This document shows positions 25,201 to 34,908 of a DNA stretch of 64,000 bases, in pieces. The translations under genes and the position numbers were made by a program. The notes under the pieces are model-generated. The model was given only the letters and a program-made list of their open reading frames with translations, did no database searches and had not been told where the DNA came from. Numbering within the stretch: position 1 is the stretch's first letter; the number at the start of each line of letters is the position of its first letter. This DNA is from Nematostella vectensis. Its lineage: Eukaryota; Cnidaria; Anthozoa; Actiniaria; Edwardsiidae. The stretch spans positions 13,157,040-13,221,039 of the forward strand of contig NC_064042.1 in the NCBI RefSeq assembly GCF_932526225.1, read 5' to 3'.

Positions 25201-26139
25201 CCATCAATTGCCTATACTCCATCATAAATTAACAGAGGGAGACATTGCCAACATACCCAACATACCATTCCCAAGGTGCCAGAGCTTCTCACGTTGAAAA
25301 CCCGAAGACTAAAAGCCGCATTGTCACCAGTTTACTTCCGGAGGTCCGACGGAAACCTCAACCGTTAAAAGACAAAAGAATCTATTCGAATCCGAAATAT
25401 TTAACAGGCCATCCGCTCTAAATTAGCGGTCACATCCTCAAAGAAACTTCCAATAGACACACTGCTTTCTATATTTTGAAATATTTTTCGTGTTTTCCGT
25501 AAAAAATCATCGGAGATTCTTACATAATCGACCGGAAGTAAACTGGTGACAATGCGGCTTTGAGGAGTGAAGGTCAATATATATTTTTACAGCCTCAGGT
25601 TCTTAGGGATTATTCATTAAATACCCTGAACACTCTCATAGCCTTACTTTATATTTTTGCAGGTATTTCCTTGAACGGTCTCACAGTGCTCGACTGACAC
25701 TCGCCAAAGCTTGCGACCTGTGTCCTGAGGAGGTAAGCCTTTGCAATTAACTTTTTCATTGAAAACAGCGCTCTCCCCCTCCCTCTTCCATCAACAAATA
25801 TGCTGTATGTTAACGTCCCTCTGGTTTCGGGTTCACACTGTCTATTTGATTTATCCGAGATATCTAAGGTCATTTGATAAACCCGGATGGTACTTTAATT
25901 TTTCCCCATGATTTTGATCGACTCTTCACACGTCCAAATGCCCCCTTAAGCATTACCTTTTTTTCCAGGAGCAGGAGGAGGGCGAGTGTGAGGCCGACAA
26001 TGGAGACACCCCAGAAGATGGAGCGGAACAAGCACTCGACCAAGACCCCGCTCCGCCGCCTGACGATGAGCAAGGCAATGGTGGCGAGGAGCCTGTGACC
26101 TATCCCGAAGACAAACCTTCAAACGAGACCGCCGAATGA
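144..26139 (+). CDS. USP9X: USP9X/FAF-type ubiquitin-specific protease, C-terminal ~830 aa (21 exons)
   Basis: Cysteine deubiquitinase that removes ubiquitin from substrates in the cytoplasm. Exons, all with AG/GT borders and consistent phase: 144-459, 1143-1228, 1737-1828, 2260-2404, 3468-3546, 3800-3864, 4120-4220, 4785-4924, 5285-5373, 5666-5807, 6333-6426, 20295-20437, 21084-21248, 21556-21647, 22009-22069, 22366-22425, 23137-23354, 23839-23932, 25030-25106, 25663-25732, 25969-26139. The summed length closes in frame at TGA. Recognised from family motifs: [88 protein letters not shown] and [16 protein letters not shown]. The catalytic Cys box and the large N-terminal region lie left of the window. 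The tail is acidic. The gene converges on the SPA17-like gene. I am very sure of the family; USP9X versus other FAF-type orthologues is inferred. Confidence 0.95.
772..1034. mobile_element. MITE with ~50-bp terminal inverted repeats
   Basis: The left end begins GCATACACCTATTTCA and the right end is the reverse complement GTATACACCTATTTCA. Inside both ends the inverted match continues through TTGTCAGTGCAAATGGC with few changes. No coding capacity. It lies in the intron between the first and second USP9X exons of the window. Confidence 0.7.
1283..1446. repeat. Poly-G/poly-C bounded repeat, copy 1
   Basis: A G-rich left part (GTAGCAGGGGG...GCAC) and a C-run right part (GTGCTCCCC followed by a long C run) form an inverted pair. 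The same layout recurs at about 32953-33098, so this is probably a small dispersed element whose ends are G/C homopolymers. Confidence 0.4.
4785..6426 (+). CDS. USP9X: USP9X exons 8-11: helical region after the catalytic domain
   Basis: Four exons (4785-4924, 5285-5373, 5666-5807, 6333-6426) encode the start of the C-terminal alpha-helical region of FAF-type USPs, with [32 protein letters not shown] and [15 protein letters not shown] as landmarks. The 94-bp exon at 6333 encodes [19 protein letters not shown] and ends one base into a codon completed by the exon at 20295, so the 13.9-kb intron between them is demanded by phase as well as by homology. A 67-bp tandem repeat sits just before the acceptor at 5665. 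Confidence 0.93.
5458..5625. repeat. 67-bp tandem repeat before a USP9X acceptor
   Basis: Two near-identical copies starting at about 5458 and 5525 (core CACTGCTTGTTTGATATTAC) and a shorter degenerate third copy. It ends about 40 bp upstream of the acceptor of the exon at 5666. Confidence 0.7.
6636..6889. mobile_element. MITE family A, copy 1 (254 bp, palindromic ends)
   Basis: Starts TTAAAGCCGCATTATCACC and ends with the reverse complement of TTAAAGCCGCATTGTCACC. Both ends continue inward with CAGTTTACTTCCGG or close variants. TTAA stands at both edges, suggesting a TTAA or TA target duplication. Non-coding; four more copies are in this window. Confidence 0.85.
7010..20240. repeat. 13.2-kb satellite of ~290 45-bp units inside a USP9X intron
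   Basis: The 45-bp unit runs GCCTTGTTCAGCCTATTTAC then ACGTGACCAATCTTACACGC then CAGTA. Each unit carries the palindromic E-box CACGTG followed at once by ACCAAT, a CCAAT-box core. Variants are few: the last codon-like triplet is gta, gaa or taa, cacgcc alternates with cacacc, and a 41-bp unit lacks AATC (near 8068, 9098, 10038, 11928, 15158, 16418, 17268, 17488, 17846, 18742 and 20133). Rare marker variants recur at fixed offsets, showing block duplications. It lies wholly in the intron 6427-20294, 0.6 kb after the donor and 55 bp before the acceptor. It is not coding: phase and stops vary from unit to unit. Confidence 0.98.
20295..22425 (+). CDS. USP9X: USP9X exons 12-16: helical region
   Basis: Five exons (20295-20437, 21084-21248, 21556-21647, 22009-22069, 22366-22425). 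Landmarks are [78 protein letters not shown] and VLSELLWQ, all typical of the conserved C-terminal helical region. The donor at 21249 is followed by two further copies of an 18-bp unit that contains it; using the second donor would add six residues in frame. No frameshift or stop is seen. Confidence 0.93.
21246..21299 (+). repeat. 18-bp triplication spanning the splice donor of USP9X exon 13
   Basis: Exon 13 ends ATG at 21248 and the intron opens gtaagacacgtgact. The block ATGgtaagacacgtgact is followed by a second copy (ATGgtaggacacgtgact) and a third (ATGataagacacgtggct). Copy 2 keeps a usable GT; copy 3 has lost it. Each copy contains CACGTG. Confidence 0.85.
22612..23136 (+). repeat. ~55-bp minisatellite made of 3' splice-site units (acceptor of exon 17)
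   Basis: About nine or ten units run back to back up to the genuine acceptor at 23136. A typical unit is a pyrimidine tract (TTCTTTTCTCCCTCTTCCC), then TGCCCGTACTAACGAGG, whose TACTAAC equals the strong branch-point consensus, then TTTCCTTACTAG or TTTCGTTCTCTAG, a 3' AG. Several units have TATTAAC or TACTAGA instead. The last unit contains TACTAAC and ends GTGTAG directly before the exon. Most units thus look like a complete acceptor. Confidence 0.85.
23137..26139 (+). CDS. USP9X: USP9X exons 17-21: C-terminal end and acidic tail
   Basis: Five exons (23137-23354, 23839-23932, 25030-25106, 25663-25732, 25969-26139). Exon 17 encodes [20 protein letters not shown] and [20 protein letters not shown]. 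Exon 18 encodes [18 protein letters not shown]. Exon 19 encodes [17 protein letters not shown] and exon 20 [20 protein letters not shown]. The last exon encodes a disordered Glu/Asp/Pro-rich tail ending NETAE before TGA. Exon 17 is flanked on both sides, and intron 18 is bounded at both ends, by minisatellites derived from the adjoining splice sites (described separately). The coding exons stay intact. Confidence 0.94.
23331..23582 (+). repeat. 33-bp minisatellite containing the splice donor of USP9X exon 17
   Basis: The exon end and donor, TTTATGGTCGCGCTTTTCAC plus AAAgtaagatagg, is repeated about eight times into the intron with substitutions. Later copies keep gtaagat, have gtgagat, or have lost the donor (gtacca, gtgg). 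The first copy is the real exon-intron junction (exon ends 23354). Using a later donor would run into an in-frame TAA at once. Confidence 0.9.
23905..24230 (+). repeat. ~70-bp minisatellite containing the splice donor of USP9X exon 18
   Basis: About five units. Each carries GGCGACGAGCTCGACAGG or a variant (TAGCGACGAACTCGATAGGG), then gtaacacc or gttacacc, CATCACTTCC, and a G run. The first unit is the real exon 18 end and donor at 23932/23933. The two downstream changes gtaaca to gttaca weaken the donors. The G runs vary in length. Confidence 0.88.
24404..25029 (+). repeat. 35-bp minisatellite derived from the acceptor of USP9X exon 19
   Basis: About 18 units of TGCCCTATCTGCTATTGACT followed by CTGTACGTGTTCTAA. 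The array ends at the genuine acceptor, where the last unit reads CTGCTATTGACTCTGCAG before exon 19 at 25030. In the array CTCTGCAG is replaced by CTCTGTAC, so copies keep the branch-point-like CTATTGAC but not the AG. Confidence 0.92.
25312..25561. mobile_element. MITE family A, copy 2
   Basis: Begins AAAGCCGCATTGTCACC and ends GGTGACAATGCGGCTTT. The interior aligns along its whole length with the copy at 6636-6889. It lies in the USP9X intron between exons 19 and 20. Confidence 0.85.
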
Positions 26140-27002
26140 GGCACTACGAGTGTCCTAATGAAGAAATCCGGGAAATGACTCGACCCTCGCGGTCTACCGG
26201 GTCAGGTTGTGCAATAGGTGATAAGCACAAACCAGAGTTTTCCCTCTCAAAACCTTCGCACCCATCCCTCCAAGGTTGAAACTTTGTAATTTATTTTCTA
26301 TTTAACTCAAGAAGATAAGTGTTCGGGTTGGATGCACTATGACGTGATCTAGTTGTCGTAGATTCGATCTGTCTGTGGGGTTTTATTTTAAGGTCTGTTA
26401 TCGCTATGTCAAATGTATAAAGAATAACCGGATATATGTGTGCCATTTACAGACATTCTGTCTCTACCGTAGCGTTTGCTTGCAGGCAACGGAGTGCAGT
26501 TTTATTGCAAAAATGCCAGGGTTCTCATTTGCGACTTTTTGCGCCTTTATGCTATTTTGCATACCAAATTTCTGGCGACGTTTGCTCCCCAATGCTAAGG
26601 CGAACAGGCCAACAGACTAATCTTAAACTAGTTGAACTACTGATTGTTTCTCGGTGCCGTTATTGTTTTGGACGGTGTGCTAGGATCTTATAGAGCTTTT
26701 ATTTTGTCTAAAATGATTCGCGGCTCGATTTCAGAGACTGTCAAGCTAAAATGAACTAGTTTATTCTCTCGATGTCTTTATATATATAAAGTCTAATCAA
26801 TGACAGTATTTTCAAGTTGTAATTGTTCTGTATTTGCCAAGATGAGTTTTTGGATTTTCTGTTGTGTCGGATGATATTTAGAATAAGGAAGCACCGCCCT
26901 CGGGTCCAACTTCTTGGTTTGTCCAGTTCGTAGGTTTTGTGCGATGTTTTAGTGGAACATATTGAGCAAATGCTTTTAAATAGGCAGAGAAAATGAAATA
27001 AA
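26140..27002 (+). other. USP9X 3' UTR with poly(A) signal
   Basis: Sequence after the TGA shows no further exon. The first good AATAAA in a plausible place is 26997-27002, giving a 3' UTR of about 0.87 kb. A simple repeat starts 60 bp further on. The ORF at 26375-26620 inside it has no recognisable domain and is treated as chance. Confidence 0.5.
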
Positions 27003-27063
27003 ATCATTAAATATGATATTCGGGTCATCATCTTCATTTGTTTTGTAGCTGCCCAATACCGCG

Positions 27064-27450
27064 ATCATTACGTGATTGATGATTGATTGAACATCGATCG
27101 GTCGGTCGATTGATTGATTGATGAGAATGACTGATTGATTGATAAGAATGACTGATTGATTGATTGATGAGAATGACTGATTGATTGATTGATGAGAATG
27201 ACTGATTGATTGATGCGAACGACAGATTAATTGATTGATGAGAATGACTGATTGATTGATAAGAACGACAGATTGATTGATTGATGAGAATGACTGATTG
27301 ATGAAAATGACTGATTGATTGATGAGAATGACTGATTGATTGATGAGAATGACTGATTGATGAGAATGACTGATTGATTGATTAATGAGAATGACTGATT
27401 GATTGATGAGAATGACTGATTGATTGATTGGTAAGAATGACTGATAGATA
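27064..27450. repeat. TGAT-rich simple/minisatellite repeat
   Basis: Units of TGATTGATTGATGAGAATGAC and shorter forms repeat for about 390 bp between USP9X and the SPA17-like gene. Open frames on the minus strand rich in Asn-Gln-Ser are by-products of the repeat. Confidence 0.9.
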
Positions 27451-27859
27451 ACCGGCAAACGGTATTGGTATATACAGTATTCATAACCGACCAACGGTAT
27501 CTATATTATTTCAGTTAGTTGATGGAAGATAACGGATAGAACACTCGGGATTTCCAGTTTTCAAAAATTGTCTCGCTATATTGTTTTCGGGAATTTTTGT
27601 GAAAGTCAGTTTGACTATGAGTACTCGATTCTTTTGTTTTGTCGTACCTTCGATCTCTCACGGGCGTACTGATACCTTAACAAGTCCGGTTTTACAGCAG
27701 CTGGTAAACTTGCCTACCACCAGGAAAAAAAAAACCCTCATCCCCATCTATTGGACGAGTATTTACGAAGTATTTCCCTTCCTCGACCCCAATCCACCGC
27801 GACCTTTCTCTACCCACGCAGGGCAAACCTCTGCATTCCTGGTTGCACGCAGGAACCTA

Positions 27860-28211
27860 GGTTGTTTACCATTTAATCGGAAATTTCAGGATGAGATCCC
27901 AGTTTTTCCGGACTGCCATAATGGTAAGAAAAAGTTTCTAATATTCCAGAATTGCCGGGGTGACTTGTGTACTATTTGCTTCTGTACCCAGAAATTCTAC
28001 TTTGAGGGTTCTGGGGAATAGTGGCCGATTGGGGCCTCGGTCAAATATTCTATACAAAACTGTAAATGGTACACGATTTTTCGGAGTTTCTGGTATTCCC
28101 GGTGAAAGTGGAATACCTCTCAAGCAATTACACATTTTTCAGTGGGAAGAATCTGTACCATTTACGAAATAACCAGAAGCACCGGAATTTTCGATTAAAT
28201 GGTAAACAACC
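27860..28211. mobile_element. 352-bp MITE abutting the SPA17-like stop codon
   Basis: The left end GGTTGTTTACCATTTAATCG pairs with the right end CGATTAAATGGTAAACAACC. CTA stands immediately outside both ends (27857-27859 and 28212-28214), a plausible 3-bp target duplication. The right CTA is the reverse complement of the TAG stop of the minus-strand gene. Confidence 0.75.
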
Positions 28212-31182
28212 CTACACTTGGTTATCTGTTTGGTCTTCATCCTCTTCGGCAGCATGACTACGCTTGATCTTACTAACAATCTTATCGAGATCGGTGTCAC
28301 TATCACTGTCTAGATCCGCCTCAAATTTCACATCTCCCGGCGGCAAGCTGAAAGACGCCCTATTTTCACCCGCGCCGACTGTCATCAGTCCATCCATAAT
28401 TTCTCTATCGACCGGGAAATTCACTTCTTCCTCCGGCTCCTTCAGTTCAAGAAGCCCTTTGGTTTGTCCAGCAGAACCTGGGCGTGACGCCTTGTTCTTC
28501 TTCCTAGTCGCATATCCTCTGTAGCGCGCCTGTATCCTTATCGCCGCTTCCGACCTGGTCCGCCTCGCCCTGTATCCTCTGTACCCTTTCTGGATGGTGG
28601 TAGATGCCTCCTCTCTTTTTTTAGCCTCCTTACGAACCTTGTAACCCCTGAAGCCCGCCTGAATAGTTGTAGAAGCCTCAACCTCTTTCTTTACCTTCTT
28701 CCTGCTGCGATACCCTCGGTATCCCGCCTGAATTGCTGTAGCCGCCTTTTGCTGCTCGCCGCTGACACTGTACGCCTTTCGCTGTTCACCGCTGACCTTC
28801 TTAGGACTGTCACTGCCCGCCTTTTTGGATTCGCCGCTGCCTTCTTGAAGTCGCGCCCTGGTTTGGTACCCCCTAAAATGGGCCTGTATTTGAGTTGCAG
28901 CTTTTACTTCCTGAGCAGATAACGAATCACCTTCATCCTTATCCTGCCTTTCAATCTCTGTCATCACCAGTCTCGCTCGTACTTTATATCCGCGATACTG
29001 GGATTGAATTTTCATAGCGGCCTCGTTCTGGTGTTTTATCTTCTTCCGACATGTGTAACCATGGTAACCCGCCTGGATTTTGGTTGCAGCTGTTTCGCAC
29101 CTCTCGCCGTCATCTTCGCTTGTTGTCTGCTTCTTCGACTCGCCACAATTATTGTTGCCATCCGCTGTATCATTGAGTTTGGCACGTGCAGGCTCGTAAT
29201 GCCCATGCTCTTTAACTTTCTTGGACTTGTCTTTGAAGTTTCCCGGGCGGTCCGGCTCAAAGTTATAAAATCCGTCGATTTGAGATCCGAGAAGGCAGTC
29301 ATCGTAACCGTTTCCTGGAAATAGAAAAGAGCGCGCGTGTAAACCGGCGTGAAGAGGGCACAGGTGAAAAAGGACGTACTTCTTCGCTTGTGTCTTTTCT
29401 GCGATTATTTTCCTTCGCGCGGTTAATATCTCACGTCTCCTCTATCTATTCTATAAGAAAGTGCGTTTTCGATGCTTTTATATTTCCGCTATCTCCATAT
29501 AGCAGCCATTGGCTGATTGCATCTTTTATCTGCACCGGGGGTTGAGGATATAAGTATTTATACCCCTCTCCCCTCTGGATTTTTAGGACTCCAGATACCC
29601 CTCCCTCTGGAACTCTGGGCTACTTTACCCCCCCCCCCCCCCCCCCCCCTCTGGTAAAATTACAGATGCAATTAGCCATTACTGTAAGCAACACCGTTCC
29701 GTGTAATAATTGTTTGAGAAATGACACACACTGCGCTTTTCAACATTTGCCGACCGTACACAGTATAAAAAAAATGGGAAAATCCCTTTTTTCGAGTTCC
29801 CCGGTCTTTATTATCCCTATGGTTATAGTAAAAAAGTAAGTTTTTCGTCACTGACTTTTAACCGGCTTTTCCACCTGCGAAGAACACGGAGAGGGAGCAT
29901 GTGTGCAAATCAACGCAAAGAGACACAAGAGGAGTAGGATAAAAATATAAGTCTCAAACGCAAGGATTAGTGCCATGTTCAAGCTTAAATGTACTCTGAC
30001 TTTTTTATCAATCCTAAAGGAAGCTGTTTTGCTTGGAATCAAGGGAACTTCTTGAAGCAAAATATTGTCAACCTAACTGATGTTTGTGATTTAGTTTTCA
30101 GTAGTACCACCGGATATCTTGTATAAGTGTTTTATCATCGATTGGCTTCTTTGCGTCTTTTTATGACTATCATTTCATTTCAACGACGGATTTAATAAAA
30201 TAATAAAAAAGAGATGTTAACATTTTCTAGGTAATATATTGCATTTGAATATCTGACAGAAGCAAGTTACAGCTGTATATGTAATAATGGTTACACCTTT
30301 TTTGCATAACTTTCGTATTCAAAATAACTTACAATAGCTGTTATAAAAAAAAACATTGGAATATTAATTCTGTTTCGATGCGCCAGTTGTATAAATTTTT
30401 TTTCAGTTGTAAATTTTTTTCGCGTTTGAAGCAAAATTTAATTATTGGCCATAAAGTCTATACCCTTATGTGTCCGTAAATGAAAGTCAATATTTTTCAT
30501 TGGCGTGAGCCTTCTGTTGAAATAAAACGGGCTTGCTATTACAAACGATTCATAAAGTCAAAAGCATCAAGAGAATTGGGCTAAGATGATTATAGAGAAT
30601 ATGCTCGCACGAAAATTAACGTTTTGAAAAAAACTTTTTGTCCACCTTATTGTATTGATCTATCACTCTTATCAGTCAAGATGTTTATGGCGCTTGACGC
30701 TAATTTTCGCTGGTTTGGGTCTGGGGGAGAATAAATTGCCCTATTCATGACAAGTAAACAGCATCGACACATCTATTTTTTGTTTTGAAAGGATACTTTT
30801 CCTTTTCTACTGTAGATACAAAACACCTTAGCTTCGTTTCGCTGACAACATTTTACTTATTACCGGGCCCTTTTAGTTCGATCTTGCCAATTTTCTAAGC
30901 AAGAATGATGACAAGCCACGAATTTTTATTCGATTTTGTTTAGCCTCGCTACAGACCTGTTACATATATGTTTCGTTATTCATTGATTTTCATTTACCAT
31001 AACTTTTATCCTTTATGATGAAAGAAATACTTACGTTGCCTCGCTGCTAGTCGTTCACGAAAGAAATCTGCGGCAAAGCTAGGAATATTATCAGGTCGAA
31101 CTCGAAGTATTTCCACCGTCAAGCTTTCTAACAAATTCCTAAATCCAGAAGGAACCGACAACTTTGGCTCCTCAGTAGACAT
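28212..31182 (-). CDS. SPA17-like protein: RIIa domain plus seven IQ motifs (2 exons)
   Basis: Exons 31182-31035 and 29314-28212, joined within an Arg codon (CAAC|gtaagt, tttccag|GAAACG). Total 1251 nt, 416 aa. Residues ~5-50 form an RIIa dimerisation/docking domain (VPSGFRNLLESLTVEILRVR, DNIPSFAADFF), the fold with which SPA17 and ropporin bind A-kinase anchoring proteins. The second exon carries seven IQ motifs, for example KIQAGYHGYTCRKK, KIQSQYRGYKVR, QIQAHFRGYQTR, TIQAGFRGYKVR and RIQARYRGYATRKK, which bind calmodulin in the family. The C-terminus is acidic (DSDSDTDLD). Human SPA17 has one IQ motif, so this is an expanded form. A role in cilia or sperm flagella is inferred from the family. 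An upstream in-frame ATG at 31209 is possible. It converges on USP9X and diverges from SLC17. Confidence 0.88.
29315..31034 (-). other. Intron of the SPA17-like gene
   Basis: AT-rich intron with one long C run near 29631-29650. I see no exon, element or structured repeat in it. Confidence 0.8.
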
Positions 31183-31779
31183 GGCGAAAAAAAGTGGCTG
31201 AAATTCCATGCAAAATAAGCAAGAGTCGCTTTCCTTGAGAGTTAAGTTGTGTGTCTGTGATCATTTCACTTTTGAGCCCGGGTTAAATGAATTATATTCT
31301 ATAATGATTAAGCCATCAATTTTCTATTTACTTCGCAAATGAGGGGTCCTTGTAACAATGGTTTCAATCAAAATACATTCCTGTTTCACCAAAACAATTT
31401 ACCCCGCGTGGACATCGGGCTTTTTGATCAATAGTCAACCTCTTTTCGGGTTTGCTTTTCAATTCATTTCCTGGTTTGCACTTGGAGTCAAAATATTAAT
31501 GTTAGTCGGTGTTAATTTGCCATGTACTAAAGCTAATTTCCACAGCTCCCTGCTTTTTGCATTTTATTAAAAAGTATGAGACAAAAATAACAAATCTCAT
31601 GGCATCTAGGATTTAGGAATCCCCATGGACAAAATTTCAATTAGAGCCAAAGATTCATAATTTTTTTTTCAAGCTATGGCAACAGAGCACAAAATGCTTG
31701 CCGCGAAAAACCGAATTGGTTTTTCCCTTGCAGCTGTTTCTCTGTGTTTTGGTTCGCTCTGGGCGTAAAAATAGCTATA

Positions 31780-31896
31780 TTACTACATGTTCTTTACCAT
31801 TATCGCCAGAGGCGTTATTTTCAATCTACTTTAAATTGTGATTACTACATGTTCTTTACCATTATCGCCAGAGGCGTTATCTACTTTAAATTGTGA
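31780..31896. repeat. Tandem duplication, ~60-bp unit
   Basis: TTACTACATGTTCTTTACCA and the following 40 bases occur twice, starting at 31780 and 31842. The second copy lacks seven bases (TTTCAAT). Confidence 0.85.
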
Positions 31897-32284
31897 TTTA
31901 TTGATGTGATAATTGTTTTTGTTATGGCCCTTGAAACTTCGTTTTGGACGATTAACGTAAGCCGCTGTACATGAGGAATGTGGGCACTACACAGTGTACC
32001 CAATGCACCCTTCATTATATTCATGGCGCCGTAAGAGCAGTAAGGGCTTATTCGCAATAGTCAAAAGTTTGTTTGTTTTGACAAAAAAAAAAAAACTGTA
32101 AACGCTAGCAGGAAACATATGCGAATGCAACTAGGTCAAACGTCAAATCTGACAGGTTTTTCAATTAACACCCAGCTTGACTTGAGCAGAAGTTGTTGTT
32201 CTTGATATTCATAGAATGAATTTACTACTAGTAAGGCGATGAGTTGTGCAAAAATATTCAAAGGAAGCATTGTTATCAAACGTA

Positions 32285-32522
32285 AACAAACTCTGCAACT
32301 CGGCTTTTTTCGCGTGAGAAATCCGAGTCTAAGGGCCTAATCGCATTAGGAGGACAAAGTTTGTCTGGCCGGGACAAAGAGCCAGCTGAATTTTGTCCTG
32401 GCCGATCGATTGGCTTGTAAATTTCATTCGCTAGAGGTCAAACAAATAGCCAAACTCGACCTAAACGTCATTAAAAATTATGCTCCGATTTCTCACGCGA
32501 AAAAGGCGAGTTGCAGAGTTTG
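32285..32522. mobile_element. 238-bp MITE with ~40-bp inverted ends
   Basis: The left end ACAAACTCTGCAACTCGGC pairs with the right end, whose reverse complement is ACAAACTCTGCAACTCGCC. The match continues through TTTTTCGCGTGAGAAATC. A minisatellite starts immediately after its right end. Confidence 0.75.
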
Positions 32523-32523
32523 T

Positions 32524-32745
32524 AACCGTGACATAGTACGGACAGAGTATGGTTGACATACGGACATGGTACGGACACAGCACGGTTGACATACGGACAC
32601 AGCACGGTTGACATCCGGACATATGGTACGGACACAGCACGGTTGACATACGGACACGGTACGGACACAGCACGGTTGACATACGGACACGGTACGGACA
32701 CAGGACGTTTGACATACGGACACGGTACGGAAAACCACGGTTGAT
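32524..32745. repeat. TACGGACA minisatellite
   Basis: About six units of ~33 bp built from GTTGACATACGGACACGG and TACGGACACAGCACG. Open frames on both strands come from the repeat. Confidence 0.9.
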
Positions 32746-32952
32746 ATATAGGTTCCAGTAGTGCATTATTTTCTTCTTTCCCGTGTGCTCCAATTTTTTT
32801 ATAACTTTATTGGAAAACAGTGCATGCATATAAATTTTATGCTGTAGGAACTCCCAGAATAAAAACCTATAGGACTTAATTGTATTTGTGATACCAATTA
32901 ACAAGAGAAAATGAATGAAGTAAGGAATATCATACTTCATCATTTTATTCAT

Positions 32953-33098
32953 AGCCGTAGCAGGGGGGGGGGGGGGGGGGGGGGGGCACGATACAGAAAC
33001 ATTTAGCATTAACTGGTCATTTTCTTAAAATTTTCGAAAGGTATTTGGGGACAAGCCCCTAGTGCCCCCCCCCCCCCCCCCCCCCCATCCCCTACTAT
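32953..33098. repeat. Poly-G/poly-C bounded repeat, copy 2
   Basis: GTAGCAGGG followed by a G run and GCAC on the left, and GTGCCCC followed by a C run and CCCTACT on the right, form an inverted pair like that at 1283-1446. Confidence 0.45.
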
Positions 33099-33833
33099 TA
33101 GACATGTATTAGATGATTCTTTAAGATTTGATATTTACTTCTGAATAGAAATAGAATTATTTTCAAGACCTTTTACAGGCTGTTTATTAATCTTGTTCCA
33201 GATGAATTTGCTTACCATTAGTTTTTGAACAAATGTTAATGACAAAGAAACTGATTTGCAGAGAATATATCATCATTTCTCTTTCTGAAACAAATAAATT
33301 TAGAATGCAAGATATTTATTTCTTACATTATATTTTATAATAAAAGCCACCAGAACACAAAATACAGGGAATGTTTAACAGGTTGATAGAGATTTGGCTA
33401 TCTATATAGTGCTGATTCAAGTGCGCTTTAGTTTTCTTTGTAAATCTACCTTTTCTTGAGCTCAAGCTCGCAATCTGGGCTCGTTGGTAGCAATGTACAC
33501 TGGGTCTCTGAATGTGGGCTGTTTTTTCCCTAAAGAAAAAGAACTCTTGGCCCATGCACATTACCCTCCTAGCCTGCGTTGACAGCCGAACTGGCGAACT
33601 TATGCTGCATTTACACCAAAGCCATGTTTAGTTCAATAAGGTTTTTCTTTGCCTGATAACTTGCCAAGTTTCTCATTGTGTTGAATTCTTACTAGCTAAA
33701 TGATCACTTAGTAAAAGACAGCACAGTCTATCCAGTTTTGTCCTTGGTTCTGTCTGCACCCTAGCCCGTTTAGCTCTCAAGCTATTCTAGGGTGCCCGCA
33801 CCGAAGTTTTGTCCCCCCTTGGTATGCAACTCT

Positions 33834-33865
<32 letters not shown>

Positions 33866-34069
33866 CTTTTTTTCTCTCCTCTCCCTATCAATAAATATAT
33901 GAATATAAAAAAAAACAAACAAAAAAAACAACCTATGTAACACTTAATTTTGTGTGCAAATAAAAAAAAGATGTCCACTCTTGGGAGATTGAGATTTTAA
34001 GCCATTTTAATTAAACCACTTTTCAACACAGGCTACATCACCTCTACCCCGTAGGGAAACAATATCAAA

Positions 34070-34273
34070 GAGTCGTCCAATCAGAATCGAGCTCGTTTTT
34101 TGACCCGCTCGCATGCAAATATCATTTCCAAAACAGCTGCAATGTACGCCTACGGAATGGCAGGAAAACCTTATTGAATACGGCTTGGCCTTTTCTTGCT
34201 GCCTTTGATCGACTAAGTATCGAGACTGCTTTCTTCACCATGTCTTTGAGGAAAGTTTTAAACGCTACGTCAG
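34070..34273 (+). promoter_or_regulatory. Probable SLC17 promoter and non-coding first exon with a uORF
   Basis: GTCCAATCAGAA (CCAAT box, ~34075) and ATGCAAAT (octamer, ~34114) stand upstream of a segment ending TCAG|gtaaag at 34273. The acceptor ttttttcag at 37768 lies 51 bp before the SLC17 start codon. Splicing the two gives a 5' UTR with a short uORF (ATG at 34240) that stops just after the junction. Supported by splice signals only. Confidence 0.35.
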
Positions 34274-34908
34274 GTAAAGTGTCTTTTTAAAAAGCTAACA
34301 TGTGGTTTGTTGTACATGTTTTGCGCTTTCGCCACATAGATGGCCGCTTATATTTTGTTCCTAGGGAAAAGGGTAAACGATCGCAATGGTATTTACTTAC
34401 TAAGAAATGGTGGACACAAATCAGATGCCTTCTTTTGTGGGGGAAAGAAATGGTAGCCACAAATCGAATGGCTTTTAGCTGTGTGAATGTTCGGGTAAAA
34501 TACCTGATAAATTATCGGGTAAAAAATACCGGATAATAAACTTAGCCTTAAATATTCCATTTTAATGATTCGATTGCTCTTCTTATGGAAATATAATATA
34601 TTCAATTCGTATACTTATTAAACAGCGGAGAACGAATAACTTCGTAATTCGATTAAGCTCTCTTTTAGTTAAAAGAAAGAGTAATTTGCCCTCCAATTTT
34701 TTTAGATCATCCGTTCGAACGTTTGTTCGATTGTTGTTCTATTGTTCAATGATTGATAATTTTGTTCTAAACCTGAATTTTGCGAGAAGGGCAAGACTTC
34801 GCAAGACTAATGCTTTTTTTTTGTTTGTATTTGATTTGAAAAAAGGTTAAATGCTCTCCGACGTTACAGACGATGGTTAATCAAGCAGAAAAAAAAGTTT
34901 TAACATTA

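Larger units (their letters stand above)
31210..34069. other. Intergenic region between SPA17-like and SLC17
   Basis: No gene is supported here. It holds a tandem duplication (31780), a MITE (32285), a minisatellite (32524), a G/C-run repeat (32953) and a long T run near 33838-33865. It should contain the SPA17-like promoter just right of 31210, but I see no clear motif. Confidence 0.6.

Noticed and set aside
26976-27494. 172-aa Asn/Gln/Ser-rich ORF on the minus strand
   Set aside because: It is the translation of the TGAT repeat and has no start context or conserved feature.
27581-28021. 146-aa ORF on the plus strand
   Set aside because: It overlaps the MITE at 27860-28211 and has no recognisable domain.
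32461-33009. 182-aa ORF on the minus strand
   Set aside because: It is built from the TACGGACA minisatellite and a G/C run.
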